Below, one piece after another: positions 38,383-48,843 of a stretch of DNA of 64,000 nt; the stretch's first letter is position 1, and each line of letters starts with the position of its first letter. The stretch comes from Rosistilla oblonga. Lineage in GTDB: Bacteria; Planctomycetota; Planctomycetia; Pirellulales; Pirellulaceae. Location of the stretch: assembly GCF_007751715.1 (NCBI RefSeq), contig NZ_CP036292.1:5773339-5837338 (forward strand), given 5' to 3'. A program made the translations under genes and the position numbers. The notes under the pieces are model-generated. The model had not been told where the DNA came from and did not search any database. It saw only the letters and a list, made by a program, of their open reading frames with translations.

Positions 38383-40880
38383 CAACGTCGAAAACCATTG
38401 CTTGCGGAAGGCGGTGCGTAGCTCGAGGGTGGCGATGCAAGCAATGTCGGTGCCGTTTCGGTGGGGACAAAGAGCGTGCTTTCCGCATGCTGTTTCAAAG
38501 TCCGTTCAACCCAGTGCACCAGATTCACGTCTTGCGAATCGGGCACACCTGCAGGATGTTCGTTGCGTTGGTTGACTGGGCCGCTGTCTTTGAATGCGAG
38601 CCAACTGTCACCTAATGATCGAGATGTGGGATAGATGACGACATCCGCAAAAATGATGTTCTCCTGACTCGTTGTCACCAGACTCTCGCGTGGACGGAAC
38701 AGTCCGCCAACAAGAGGAATGTTTTCCATCAACGCAACTCCGTTGCCCTGTTGCTTAGAGCGAATTGCGACACGAAATCGACTGACTTCGCTGAAGTCGT
38801 GGCTTTGTGCATGGACCTGAGACTCGACGTAGTGGCGTCGAATACCTGAAGTGCTGGAGGCGTCTTCGTCGGACGATTCGACACGAGGCGAATGCGTATA
38901 GAGCAGATGAAAAGCAACACTGGTGCCGTCTGGTTGGATGACCGGGGTTAAATCGATCTCATCCCCAACGGCTACTGTCCGACGCGAGGTTTGGGTTGTC
39001 AATGCTTCAAGGTGTTTACCTGGCGCCTGCGTAACGCCTGCGGCTGACAGCAGACCGCTGCTTCCCGGGACCAACGTTTCACTTGCCCCCTGGGCTGCAA
39101 TGGACAGGCCGACGCCACGCGCTTCCTGGGCCAGACCGTTGGCGACCTCTAACCCCTCTTGCAACAAAATTGCTCGCTTAGGTTGATCCAATACCGCAAC
39201 TTGTTCCGGGCTAACGCGTGCTCGCTGCCGGTCGTTGGTAACGATCGTCGTCGTTTGGAGTTGCCCCATCTGCACCTTCCAACCGTGCGATGCACCACGT
39301 AGATCCCCGAGGACAGGCTCATAAAACTGTCGTCGAACATCCTCTTCGAACGCCTCGGCAAGACTTCGCAAGTGCCCGTCAAGCATTGCCACTTCGCCTC
39401 GGAGGCTTTCTTGAAGATCCAAGTATTTCTTTTCTCGCTCGTGAAGGACTCGATCCGTCAGTTGGCAAAAGGCCGCGATGCTCATCACTTCTCCCGAAAT
39501 CGGATGAGCTGTGGTGGTGGAACCATCGCGTGTTTGTGAGGCTTGAAAAAGCACTCGATGGTCACGCATTTTCGCAATGGCCGCGCCGGTGGTTTGTAAC
39601 GCTATACTCGCGCGTTGATAACGTACTAACGCAACCTGAACACTATTTGCCGCTGCATCGTCCCGTCCCAGTGATTGAAGGTAAGACGTGATTCGCGAGA
39701 AAGAAAAATCGGCCTCGTGAACTTCGATCGCTGGGGTGTCGGGTTCGCTGGAAGTGAAGCCCGGTATGCGAAAACCGCGAGCGCTTTGATTCTTTGGCAC
39801 CGACGCTAACATCGTCATCCGGTACCGTTCGTGAAAACGCGGGAATGCGTTGGCAACCAGTCGATGGAATTCAGCAAGTACCTTTTGTCGTACGTGAGCC
39901 TTAGCGATTGCCACAAAAAAGAGTGTGCTAACGATGTCCCGCGAGTCAAATGCCTCGACTGAGATTTCGCCTTTGTTGGCGTTGTGTAGTTCGCGAAAGT
40001 TGCTGATGCACGAATCAAAAAAGAACGCTTCGGCGAAGCTGTTTGGATTTTCGGCATGTATCTGGCTGACCACGGTCCGAAACGCAAGATGAAACAGTTG
40101 CTGAGACTCCCGGGCCATGAAGCGCGCGTGATAGAGAACTTCATTGATAGCAATGTGCATGTCTTCGATGTCTTCATCGTTGGAGCCATCCAGTTGCAGA
40201 ACGTGGATGCCAATCTTGACCTGTCCCACGGGTTGATCAAGCTTGTGCAGCATTCGAGTGATTGCATTGACGCCCTCCAACGGTCCTCGAAGATGCAATC
40301 GGCCCTGCCCTGCGACACCAATTTGCACATGTTGGGTGATGTCGGAGGAATTCGCGCTCGGTTCCGACATCTGGTTGTTTGTAATCACTGGCGATTCGTT
40401 GCCCCGCCTAAAAGCTTCGGCGCGAATCGCTTGCTCGTTGGCGCTGATCTGTGCGAGCGACTGATCGATCCGTTGCAACTCAGCATCCTTTGGATCAGCA
40501 GCGTTTCCGATTCCGAGCGCGGATGCCAAGGGTTCCTGAATGTTGCTGCCGGATGGCGCATCGCCGGCAAGCATTTCCCGACGAGCGAGCAATTTCTGAC
40601 GCTCCGCGCTCAGCTGCTGCAATGCGGCGAATGAGGGATCGACTGGTGGCACGACCTTTTCCGGCAAGTGCCCTCGCACCAATGACATGACTTCCGCGAC
40701 GTCTTGGGCATAGTAGAGAGGTACGATGCGAGTGGTGACGCCGGACGAATTCGCGGCCCCAACAGACAATGCCTGCCCAAACGCAATTGCCGATGGCAAG
40801 TATGTGCCAATGAGAACCCATTGAAGTATGCGCATCGTTTGCCCAATTTCGGCAGGGCAGCGCCAACGTACGGAATTCAT
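38382..40880 (-). CDS. Secretin-like exported protein of unknown function
   Basis: 832 aa from the ATG at 40880; another ATG at 40833-40835 (MRILQWVLIGTYLPSAIAFG) would start directly at a signal peptide and is equally possible. The early stretch VTTRIVPLYYAQDVAEVM resembles the beta-alpha N-domains of secretins. The segment VAVGDEIDLTPVIQPDG and, at about 716-745, NIPLVGGLFRP followed by IIFADVVIYPT resemble the end of the secretin barrel domain, but in degenerate form. Between them lie charged helical regions. Whether it forms a pore is uncertain. It is followed without a gap by a DUF1207 barrel protein. No other type II/IV pilus genes are near, so an independent outer-membrane device is possible. 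Confidence 0.6.
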   Translation of the reverse strand: MNSVRWRCPAEIGQTMRILQWVLIGTYLPSAIAFGQALSVGAANSSGVTTRIVPLYYAQDVAEVMSLVRGHLPEKVVPPVDPSFAALQQLSAERQKLLARREMLAGDAPSGSNIQEPLASALGIGNAADPKDAELQRIDQSLAQISANEQAIRAEAFRRGNESPVITNNQMSEPSANSSDITQHVQIGVAGQGRLHLRGPLEGVNAITRMLHKLDQPVGQVKIGIHVLQLDGSNDEDIEDMHIAINEVLYHARFMARESQQLFHLAFRTVVSQIHAENPNSFAEAFFFDSCISNFRELHNANKGEISVEAFDSRDIVSTLFFVAIAKAHVRQKVLAEFHRLVANAFPRFHERYRMTMLASVPKNQSARGFRIPGFTSSEPDTPAIEVHEADFSFSRITSYLQSLGRDDAAANSVQVALVRYQRASIALQTTGAAIAKMRDHRVLFQASQTRDGSTTTAHPISGEVMSIAAFCQLTDRVLHEREKKYLDLQESLRGEVAMLDGHLRSLAEAFEEDVRRQFYEPVLGDLRGASHGWKVQMGQLQTTTIVTNDRQRARVSPEQVAVLDQPKRAILLQEGLEVANGLAQEARGVGLSIAAQGASETLVPGSSGLLSAAGVTQAPGKHLEALTTQTSRRTVAVGDEIDLTPVIQPDGTSVAFHLLYTHSPRVESSDEDASSTSGIRRHYVESQVHAQSHDFSEVSRFRVAIRSKQQGNGVALMENIPLVGGLFRPRESLVTTSQENIIFADVVIYPTSRSLGDSWLAFKDSGPVNQRNEHPAGVPDSQDVNLVHWVERTLKQHAESTLFVPTETAPTLLASPPSSYAPPSASNGFRR

Positions 40881-41803
40881 GTTATTGCGTTGGGTGTTGC
40901 ATGGAAAACGGTTCTCGTGCGTGATTCCATCTATATCAAATTGAAGCGTCACAATGCCTCGTAAGCTCTAAGGCTTGAATCCTTTCCACTGCAACGAACT
41001 TTGCTTATAGACGAAGCGTTTAGCGTGGCATAGGGAGATCTGTGCCAGTGTACAGAAGGACACGAACCAGGGCACTCACAAGGCTATTCAGTGTTTGGGT
41101 TCAGGCACTCTTGATAACCCGACGCGCATGAGAGACGCCTGGTGAATTCTTCGCTTACGCATCGGGTTACCGTTTCCTGAGCCGCTCCAGTTAGAAAAAG
41201 TGATTAGCCCTGGGGACGCCCACAAAATGATCGCCACTTCGGTGTCGGTCGTACTGGATGTTTGAAGTTCGGGCGCTGCGGGAAGAGCAGGCGGCTCGGT
41301 ATTTCACGAGGTTGACCGCTGGAGGACTTGGAGATGTCTCGGCAAACGTGGGATGAGTTGATCGATACTGGGCAGGTGCAGATCGTGTTTTGCATCGAGC
41401 GTTGTGCCGGATTTATCCAGCACTCGTAGAGTGGACAGGGCGTCCGATGCGCGACGATATGCGAGACTTGCCCCCGCATATTTTGCACGGATTCTGGCTC
41501 GACGCACCCGCCTGGTGCGATCTGGTCGAAATCGCTGGCACAGCCCTGAGTGTCTGTAAAGAAGCCGCTCAGCGCGGGCAAGTCTTGCTTGACGCGTCAA
41601 GAACCGTCCATGCTCTTGATGGCCCGTTCGCCACAGATTTCTTGCGAGCGCCTGTCCCCACACCGCCGAATGCTTGGCCCGCGAATGACGAGAATCAACG
41701 CGAAAATGTATCGGATGATTCAAGATTGATTTTATTGGCGCGCGTTCGCGCTATTCGCGGGCAACTCTTCGTTGTCCCGCCCAAAACTGTTCGCGTGACG
41801 TGC
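40881..41803. other. Intergenic stretch with no supported gene
   Basis: About 920 bp upstream of the secretin-like gene. Open frames of ~140 codons occur on both strands (41304-41723 and 41390-41827) but look compositional. An 18-bp direct repeat (CTTGATGGCCCGTTCGCC) lies at 41615-41632 and 41807-41824. Confidence 0.5.
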
Positions 41804-41839
41804 GTCCTTGATGGCCCGTTCGCCTAGGCCATCAAGGAC
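41804..41839. terminator. Strong 13-bp hairpin
   Basis: Perfect arms GTCCTTGATGGCC (41804-41816) and GGCCATCAAGGAC (41827-41839) with a 10-base loop. It follows the end of a minus-strand open segment at 41859 and lies beyond the nhaA stop, so it could end transcripts from that side. No T-run is evident. Confidence 0.5.
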
Positions 41840-41858
41840 ACGCATCAAACGATAATTC

Positions 41859-42002
41859 TTAGAGGTGAACTTTGGATGCCGCAGTGAGTGCGGCGTGGCG
41901 TTTGGGGCGGTCGCGGTGGATGAAAACCTTCGGGATAAGCGGCTTCAACAGGACTTTTAAGCGTGTGGGGATGCAGGGGACGCGGTAGAGTTTTTTGATC
42001 GC
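41859..42002 (-). pseudogene. Possible gene remnant or tiny basic peptide
   Basis: A 47-codon minus-strand segment between two in-frame TAA codons reads like real protein (IKKLYRVPCIPTRLKVLLKP, then basic residues to SKVHL). It has no usual start codon near its beginning. It may be the 3' end of a decayed gene, followed by the hairpin at 41804-41839. The family was not recognised, and chance is not excluded. Confidence 0.2.
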
Positions 42003-42051
42003 TTAGTTCTTGAAGTGGGTGCACGTCGGCTGTGGTGCGTGCCGGGGCACT

Positions 42052-43415
<1,364 letters not shown>

Positions 43416-43416
<1 letters not shown>

Positions 43417-43850
43417 CAAGTCGTTAGGCTTGTCGGATTTTCGGCTGGCTGATCTCGTTCGGGTTGGAACAAGACCTCTTCGATACGTGTTCGGCTTTCG
43501 CCGCTAGGGACTTTCCAACATACCATATCTCCCACCCGGTAGCCGAGGATGGCGGTCCCGATCGGCGCTAGGACCGAAAGTTTTCCTTCGGCGATGTTCG
43601 CTTCGTCGGGATAGACCAACGTAAACGTTTCCAGTTCGTCGCAGTCGAGATCCAACAGGCGGACTGTCGACCCCATGGTGACTACATCCGGGGGAACTTT
43701 TTCGGGTTCTACGATCCGCGCCAACGCGAGTTCGCCGCGTAAATTCTTAATATTTTCCTTGTTGCAAAGCGCTTGCGTGAAGTCGCTTGCGAGCAGGCTC
43801 TCCAAGCGTTGACAGTCTTGACGAGTGACGACAATTTTTCGAACAGCCAT
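43416..43850 (-). CDS. rnk: Rnk-type GreA/GreB C-terminal domain protein
   Basis: 144 aa from the ATG at 43850 (MAVRKIVVTRQDCQRLESLL); the frame runs on to 43904. A short coiled N-terminus is followed by the GreA/GreB FKBP-like C-terminal domain: VTMGSTVRLLDLDCDELETFTLVYPDEANIAEGKLS, then APIGTAILGYRVGDMVCWKVP. Rnk-like proteins lack the long coiled coil needed to enter the RNA polymerase channel fully and are thought to bind polymerase in competition with Gre factors. The coupling to nhaA (stop and start share one A) is unusual. The gene symbol is by family only. Confidence 0.85.
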
Positions 43851-44292
43851 GACCGAATCCCGGTTAGGAAGAAATACCGATGGACACATGCATTGGAAAT
43901 GCAAGCGTTAGGGGCCGATACATATTTGCCCTGTCGGTCGATGACGTTGCAAGCGGCGGACCAAACCATCACTCAAACCGTCCCCGTTTTCGCCACCCGA
44001 CAAAAATGCAAGTTGCATCGCAGTGGAGTGACAAACATTTTTTGTTTTTTTGTCACAGCATTTGCGGTGGAGGAAGAATCGCTAACATCCGCAGGGTCGC
44101 AACGTCGGAAATCGCGTCAACATTGGTTGTCAGTTGTCGGCTGGCGTTGGCACCGTCGAGCCCCAAAAAACGCCGCGCCAGCGGACCGCTGCGGCCATCA
44201 ATTCGGGGACTTGCGGGGGCGTAACGGGAGCCATCACCGAGAGGAAACAAGCGGGGGACGGGCCCTAGAATTGAGCCCCGAAGCGAGACGCG
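43851..44292. other. Intergenic stretch with a T-rich hairpin
   Basis: 442 bp without a gene. Arms GTGACAAA (44028-44035) and TTTGTCAC (44049-44056) enclose a T-rich loop. The region is A/T rich around the hairpin and may hold the rnk-nhaA promoter. Confidence 0.45.
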
Positions 44293-44673
44293 TTAGCCTC
44301 GCACCAAGACCACGATTTGCTCGACAGCGGTCTGCAGCGAACGGGCCGCCATTTGAAAGTTGGTGTGCCCGCTGACCTCCGGCTGTATCGCCACAAACAG
44401 TTCGGTCGCCTTGCGCAGCTTGCTGAGCTTTTTCTTCGCCTGCTTTAGGTAAGCCGCGTCGTCTCCGCTGGCCAACGCCGGCCCCAGAGCGAGCATGAAA
44501 TCGTAGAGGTCGCGATGGATCTCTTGCAGTTCCTCGTCGTCGACAGCTTCTTCGCAGTGCTTGAGAAACGCCCGAACCATCCAAACGTGACTCACCAAGC
44601 GATCGATCTCTGCCACGCGGGACGCCGCAGTAGCTGGTTTTTCAGGAATCGACGGGGGCAAGGAATCGTTCAT
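44293..44673 (-). CDS. Conserved-looking small helical hypothetical protein
   Basis: 126 aa from the ATG at 44673 (MNDSLPPSIPEKPATAASRV); the frame starts upstream at 44724. The product is almost entirely helical and charged (VSHVWMVRAFLKHCEEAVDD, EELQEIHRDLYDFMLALGPAL, YLKQAKKKLSKLRKATELF), with no signal peptide, membrane segment or catalytic motif. It probably forms a helical bundle in the cytoplasm. It is divergent from the DMT-like membrane protein gene with about 112 bp between starts. I do not recognise the family. Confidence 0.65.
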   Translation of the reverse strand: MNDSLPPSIPEKPATAASRVAEIDRLVSHVWMVRAFLKHCEEAVDDEELQEIHRDLYDFMLALGPALASGDDAAYLKQAKKKLSKLRKATELFVAIQPEVSGHTNFQMAARSLQTAVEQIVVLVRG

Positions 44674-44701
44674 ACAGAAGAGGGATATGTGGGTGGGGTC
44701 G

Positions 44702-44730
44702 CTGTCAGATTTGCCTCCAATCACTATACT
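44702..44730 (+). promoter_or_regulatory. Possible sigma-70 promoter for the DMT-like gene
   Basis: CTGTCA at 44702-44707 and TATACT at 44725-44730 are separated by 17 bp, about 55 bp before the ATG at 44786. The -10 box is good and the -35 is partial. Confidence 0.4.
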
Positions 44731-44785
44731 TCAACGGCGCCAGTCCGCAGACATACCGACATTAAAAAGACTTGAGGTCAACCGA

Positions 44786-45385
44786 ATGAAGATATTTTTA
44801 CCCGTTCTGTTTGCTTTGTGCACCGCGATGTGTTGGGGAATGTATGGCCCAACGATCGGTAACGCGCAAAGCAAATCGTGGTCGCCATTCAAACCTTATG
44901 TGTTTATCGGTATCGCTTACCTGGTGCTGGCGATCATCGGCGGTCTGATCGCGATGCGGTTGAAAGGGGATACGTTCTCCTATACCGGCGAACACTTTGC
45001 GCCGGCGAAGTGGGGATTCTTGGCCGGTTGCTTGGGTGCTTTGGGAGCTTTGTTCCTGACCTCTGCGATGATGACCAGCAAAGGAAACGCGTTGTTGGTG
45101 ATGCCGATCGTCTTCGGTGGAGCCGTCTCGGTCACCGCACTTTATTCGACATGGCGGTTGTGGGGGCACGTTCAGATCAGCCCCGTGCTGTGGGTTGGAA
45201 TCGCGATGGTGGCGGTCGGCGTCATTCTTGTGGCGACCAATACACCCCACGGTCATGCGGCCGCCAAACCCGCTCCTGCTGCAGGAGCTGTCGAACATGG
45301 GGGATCCGAGCAACCGGCACCGGCGGATGACGGTGCCGATAGCGCGGCGTCGGAAGCGACACCCGAGCTCGATCCTAATTCCTAG
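44786..45385 (+). CDS. Small DMT/EamA-like membrane protein
   Basis: 199 aa from the ATG at 44786 with GAGG about 9 bases upstream; the frame opens earlier at 44687. Five hydrophobic segments are visible (FLPVLFALCTAMCWGMYGP, YVFIGIAYLVLAIIGGLIAM, WGFLAGCLGALGALFLTSAM, ALLVMPIVFGGAVSVTALYS, VLWVGIAMVAVGVILVA), the pattern of a half-length drug/metabolite transporter. The tail is Ala/Pro/Glu rich and hydrophilic. It may work as a homodimer as other short DMT proteins do. The substrate is unknown. Cardiolipin synthase follows 32 bp downstream on the same strand, suggesting an operon. Confidence 0.72.
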   Translation: MKIFLPVLFALCTAMCWGMYGPTIGNAQSKSWSPFKPYVFIGIAYLVLAIIGGLIAMRLKGDTFSYTGEHFAPAKWGFLAGCLGALGALFLTSAMMTSKGNALLVMPIVFGGAVSVTALYSTWRLWGHVQISPVLWVGIAMVAVGVILVATNTPHGHAAAKPAPAAGAVEHGGSEQPAPADDGADSAASEATPELDPNS

Positions 45386-45417
45386 CCCGAAAAGCATTTA
45401 GCGTTGCGGAGTCCGTT

Positions 45418-46881
45418 TTGATTCATCCAGGTGCGTTGTCGATTGCGTTATCGGTCCTACATCTGTTAGTAGCGATTGCGATCTCCTTCCGAGTGATCAT
45501 GCGGAAGCCACCGGTCGGAGTCGCTCTGGCATGGCTGTTTTTGGTCGCTGCGGTGCCGCTGGCAGGTGTCGGTTTTTATCTGTTAGTCGGCGAACGTCGT
45601 GTCGGCCAACGTCGGGCTCGAAAGATTGCCCGCCTGCGGATCGATTACGAACGCTTGGCGGAACTGGCGATCACCGAAGGCTTGACCGATGTCGATTGGA
45701 CCACGCATCGCCGCGAGGCGGCCGCCATGGATCGGCTGGGGGTGAGCCAAGTCGGAGTGCCGACGGTCTCGGGCAGCCGAGTCGAGCTGCTCAAGGATGC
45801 CGATTCGATTCTTCGCGGGATTGCCGCCGACATCGATCAAGCTCGCAACAGCGTCTTGATGGAGTTCTATATCTGGAACCAAGGTGGCGCGGCGGAGCTG
45901 GTCTTTGAGGCTCTAAAGCGTGCCGCCCAGCGTGGCGTCTCTTGCCGGCTGCTTGTCGATAGCGTCGGCGGACGGCCGTGGTGGAAGGGTCCGCAACCGG
46001 CGGAGCTGCGCAAAGCGGGAGTCCTCTGTCGGCCGGCGCTGAAGGCAGGACTGTGGCGAACGATCTTTGCTCGCAACGACCTTCGCCTGCATCGCAAGAT
46101 CGTTGTCGTCGATGGCGAGGTGGCTTGGACGGGCAGTATGAACTTGGTCGATCCCAAGTTCTTCAAACAGGATGCCGACGTTGGCCAATGGGTCGACGCG
46201 ATGCTGCGTCTGCAAGGTGCCGCGGTCTCGCCGTTGGCGATGACGATGATCGGCGACTGGATGTTGGAGACCGATGAATCGGTCGATGAGATCATCCGCT
46301 GCGCCGAACTGCGGATGGTCGAACGCGAAGGAACTGGCGATATCCAAGTGATTCCTTCGGGACCGTCGGAGACCGACGACGGACTGCTGCAGATGCTGCT
46401 GGCGTTGATCAATTCAGCTCACGATGAATTGGTCTTAACCACCCCTTATTTTGTTCCCGACGATTCGATGGTCCGCGCGATTCGCGGCGCCGCCGGACGA
46501 GGCGTGAAGGTGCATCTGGTAGTACCGAACCGCGTCGATTCGATGCTGACACATTTCGCCAGCCGGTCCTACTACGATGAACTGTTAGAGGTGGGCGTGC
46601 AGATCTATCTGTACGACCAGGGCCTGTTGCACACCAAGTCGGTGACGGCCGATGGTGACATGGCGATGTTCGGAACGGTGAACCTGGACATGCGCAGCTT
46701 GTGGCTGAACTATGAAGTCTCGTTGTTCCTGTACGGCCAGGATTTGACCGGTCCGGTTCGCGACCTTCAAGGAACCTATATCGAAGCCAGCAAGCGATTG
46801 GATCCGGCGGAATGGACCAATCGGTCGCTGCGTGAACGCTTTTTAGAGAACGTCCTGCGACTGATTGGTCCGGTGTTGTAG
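45418..46881 (+). CDS. cls: Cardiolipin synthase (phospholipase D family)
   Basis: 487 aa, typical for ClsA-type enzymes. Two N-terminal membrane helices (LSIALSVLHLLVAIAISFRV, VALAWLFLVAAVPLAGVGFY) anchor it in the inner membrane. Two PLD catalytic motifs are intact: LHRKIVVVDGEVAWTGSMNL and LHTKSVTADGDMAMFGTVNL (HxK-x4-D). It joins two phosphatidylglycerol molecules into cardiolipin and glycerol. The start is a TTG at 45418 with GGAG 7-8 bases upstream; no ATG fits before the first helix. It lies 32 bp after the DMT-like gene. Confidence 0.93.
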   Translation: MIHPGALSIALSVLHLLVAIAISFRVIMRKPPVGVALAWLFLVAAVPLAGVGFYLLVGERRVGQRRARKIARLRIDYERLAELAITEGLTDVDWTTHRREAAAMDRLGVSQVGVPTVSGSRVELLKDADSILRGIAADIDQARNSVLMEFYIWNQGGAAELVFEALKRAAQRGVSCRLLVDSVGGRPWWKGPQPAELRKAGVLCRPALKAGLWRTIFARNDLRLHRKIVVVDGEVAWTGSMNLVDPKFFKQDADVGQWVDAMLRLQGAAVSPLAMTMIGDWMLETDESVDEIIRCAELRMVEREGTGDIQVIPSGPSETDDGLLQMLLALINSAHDELVLTTPYFVPDDSMVRAIRGAAGRGVKVHLVVPNRVDSMLTHFASRSYYDELLEVGVQIYLYDQGLLHTKSVTADGDMAMFGTVNLDMRSLWLNYEVSLFLYGQDLTGPVRDLQGTYIEASKRLDPAEWTNRSLRERFLENVLRLIGPVL

Positions 46882-46936
46882 TGCGAACGCACCGATTTAA
46901 GATCTCAGCGATGGTCGATCGCTGCAGGCGGAAAGC

Positions 46937-47284
46937 CTAGTGACCGACCTGGCGAATCAGATCATCGATGTCGGCCAACATCCTTGCCTCGCAACGCAAG
47001 ACTCCCAGATCTTCGCCGCCAGCGTGTACCGGTTCATCGCCGGTCACGATCACTCTGCCAGCCAGCCGCTCGGAGGAGTCGGCCAGGTGCTGATAAAGAT
47101 CGCGGCTGTCGCCGGTCTCGACTGCTTGGTCGACGACAATCACGTCGTAGCGATTGCCCAGCAGCCGCTGTTCGGCGGTCTGCCAGTTGTGAGCGGTTTC
47201 ACAAGCGAGGCCTCGCGAGTTGACCTGCTGACGCGTTCGATCTGTCAATTCAATACTCTGATTGACTACCAACCATCCACTCAT
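46937..47284 (-). CDS. Receiver-like single-domain protein
   Basis: 115 aa from the ATG at 47284 (MSGWLVVNQSIELTDRTRQQ), with GAGGAA 6-9 bases upstream. The chain follows the beta-alpha order of response-regulator receivers: AEQRLLGNRYDVIVVDQAVE has the aspartate at the phosphorylation position, and LAGRVIVTGDEPVHAG follows the next strand. The acidic pair at the first strand and the usual conserved lysine are missing, so it may be a non-phosphorylated pseudo-receiver. It is divergent from the GGDEF regulator gene, whose own receiver is also degenerate, so the two may act together. Confidence 0.65.
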   Translation of the reverse strand: MSGWLVVNQSIELTDRTRQQVNSRGLACETAHNWQTAEQRLLGNRYDVIVVDQAVETGDSRDLYQHLADSSERLAGRVIVTGDEPVHAGGEDLGVLRCEARMLADIDDLIRQVGH

Positions 47285-47823
47285 CTTCCATTCCTCGACA
47301 TTGAAAGTAATCGTGCATTTGTTGCACAGCCAACCCAATAGCCGATGACTCGCTTCCACCGCAACGCCGCTTCAGGCCCCATCAACCAAACCGAAAGGCG
47401 GGCTACGCATCATTGAGCCACAGAAAGCAGGTACCCTTCGTGCAACCTATCTCTAGTTCGTCGACAGTAATCGGGCGATTTCTGAAGCCGTACCGAAAAC
47501 ATAGCTAACCAATAGAACCCAAGTCGACGGCGAACTGCTATTATTACAAAGCAATCCGAGGCAACGTTGGTAGATTTGGCAGAATCGGCCCGATCTGCAT
47601 AACGCACCCCCACCCCGCTGCGGGTTGACGTTGACTCCCCAGCAGAGACGAAGTGCGCGGACCGCGGTGTCCTATAGTTATGCAGCGAGCGGCCACGGAT
47701 CGGCGCGGATGATTGGGCGGATTGCATCCCCCTCCTCGCCCGATTGAAATAGACCGCATCCGCAACCGGCTAACCGCGGCAGAAGAGACACGCCAGTCGA
47801 CATTTAAGACGCGTTGGATTCCT
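47285..47823. other. Divergent region between receiver-like and GGDEF genes
   Basis: About 540 bp. No supported gene; the minus-strand frames at 47410-47939 look compositional. It should carry both promoters, but I could not define them. Confidence 0.5.
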
Positions 47824-48780
47824 TTGAACACATCTCGATTGCAGATATTACTGGTCGAACATCGCGACGCCGATGCCATGCTGTTGCATCGGATGCTGCA
47901 GCACGCCCCCACGAACGGCTTTGAAGTTTGCGTCTGCAAGACCGCCGAAGCCGCGATCGATCGGCTGGGCGATCATCAATACGACGGCGTGATCATCAAC
48001 TTGGATCACGAAGACCAAGATCCGTTTGAAGTCCTGCTGCGAATCCGTAATCTCGATCCACGACTTGCGATCCTGGGGATCACCGACCGCAGCGACGAAT
48101 CGTTTGGTTTGCGAATGGTCGAATGCGGTGCGCAAGACGTGATCGCCAAAGAGATGCTGAACGGGCAACTGCTGTACCGCGCGATGCGATATGGAATCGC
48201 GCGGCAGCGTCAGATCAGCTGCCTCAAGACCGCCGCTCATACCGATGCGTTGACGGGGCTGGGAAATCGACGCGCCTTGGATCAAGCCCTCGACCAAGCG
48301 GTCGCCGACTTTGCTGTCGATCGCCAGCCCTTCGGTTTCTTGATTCTCGACGTCGACAATTTCAAACAGTTCAACGACCAACATGGGCATCGCGCGGGCG
48401 ATTATGTGTTGAGCCAGCTGGGCAGTCTGTTGCGAACGGCGGTGACCGGCAACGATCTCTGCTCGCGCTACGGTGGCGAGGAGTTTGGGATCCTGATCCC
48501 CGCGACCTCTACCGCAAAAGCTGTCGCCAAGATGAAAGATCTACTGCAAAGAATCGCGGAACACTTCGTCGAATTCGAGGGGACTCAATACCGCGTCACG
48601 TCGAGCGCTGGTTTGACGATATCCCGCCCAAATGATACCGTTGGCAGCATCATCGAGCGCGCCGACATCGCGTTGTATCGGGCGAAATCTGATGGTCGGA
48701 ACCGTGGCGATCTGAATCTTCCATTGAGCGCGGCGGTTCCCCTGTCCTGCGAGACGATCGCGGGCGGCAACCAAAAATAA
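47824..48780 (+). CDS. Response regulator with GGDEF diguanylate cyclase domain
   Basis: 318 aa from a TTG at 47824 (LQILLVEHRDADAM follows directly); the frame reaches 47713 and the start is uncertain. The N-terminal receiver-like domain has D in IINLDHEDQD but EH in place of the usual acidic pair, so phosphorylation is doubtful. The GGDEF domain is complete: TDALTGLGNRRALDQAL, LDVDNFKQFNDQHGH and the active-site RYGGEEFGILIP. The allosteric I-site (RxxD five residues before GGEEF) is replaced by TGND, so feedback inhibition by c-di-GMP is probably absent. It should make c-di-GMP in the cytoplasm. Confidence 0.88.
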   Translation: MNTSRLQILLVEHRDADAMLLHRMLQHAPTNGFEVCVCKTAEAAIDRLGDHQYDGVIINLDHEDQDPFEVLLRIRNLDPRLAILGITDRSDESFGLRMVECGAQDVIAKEMLNGQLLYRAMRYGIARQRQISCLKTAAHTDALTGLGNRRALDQALDQAVADFAVDRQPFGFLILDVDNFKQFNDQHGHRAGDYVLSQLGSLLRTAVTGNDLCSRYGGEEFGILIPATSTAKAVAKMKDLLQRIAEHFVEFEGTQYRVTSSAGLTISRPNDTVGSIIERADIALYRAKSDGRNRGDLNLPLSAAVPLSCETIAGGNQK

Positions 48781-48843
48781 AGAACGCGGCCCATCTACCA
48801 GCGGTTCGCGCCGCCGCACCGCCCTACGCAAGTTTGTCTTCGC

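Noticed and set aside
41304-41827. Overlapping 139- and 145-codon frames on both strands
   Set aside because: No start signal, motif or plausible composition in either; treated as non-coding.
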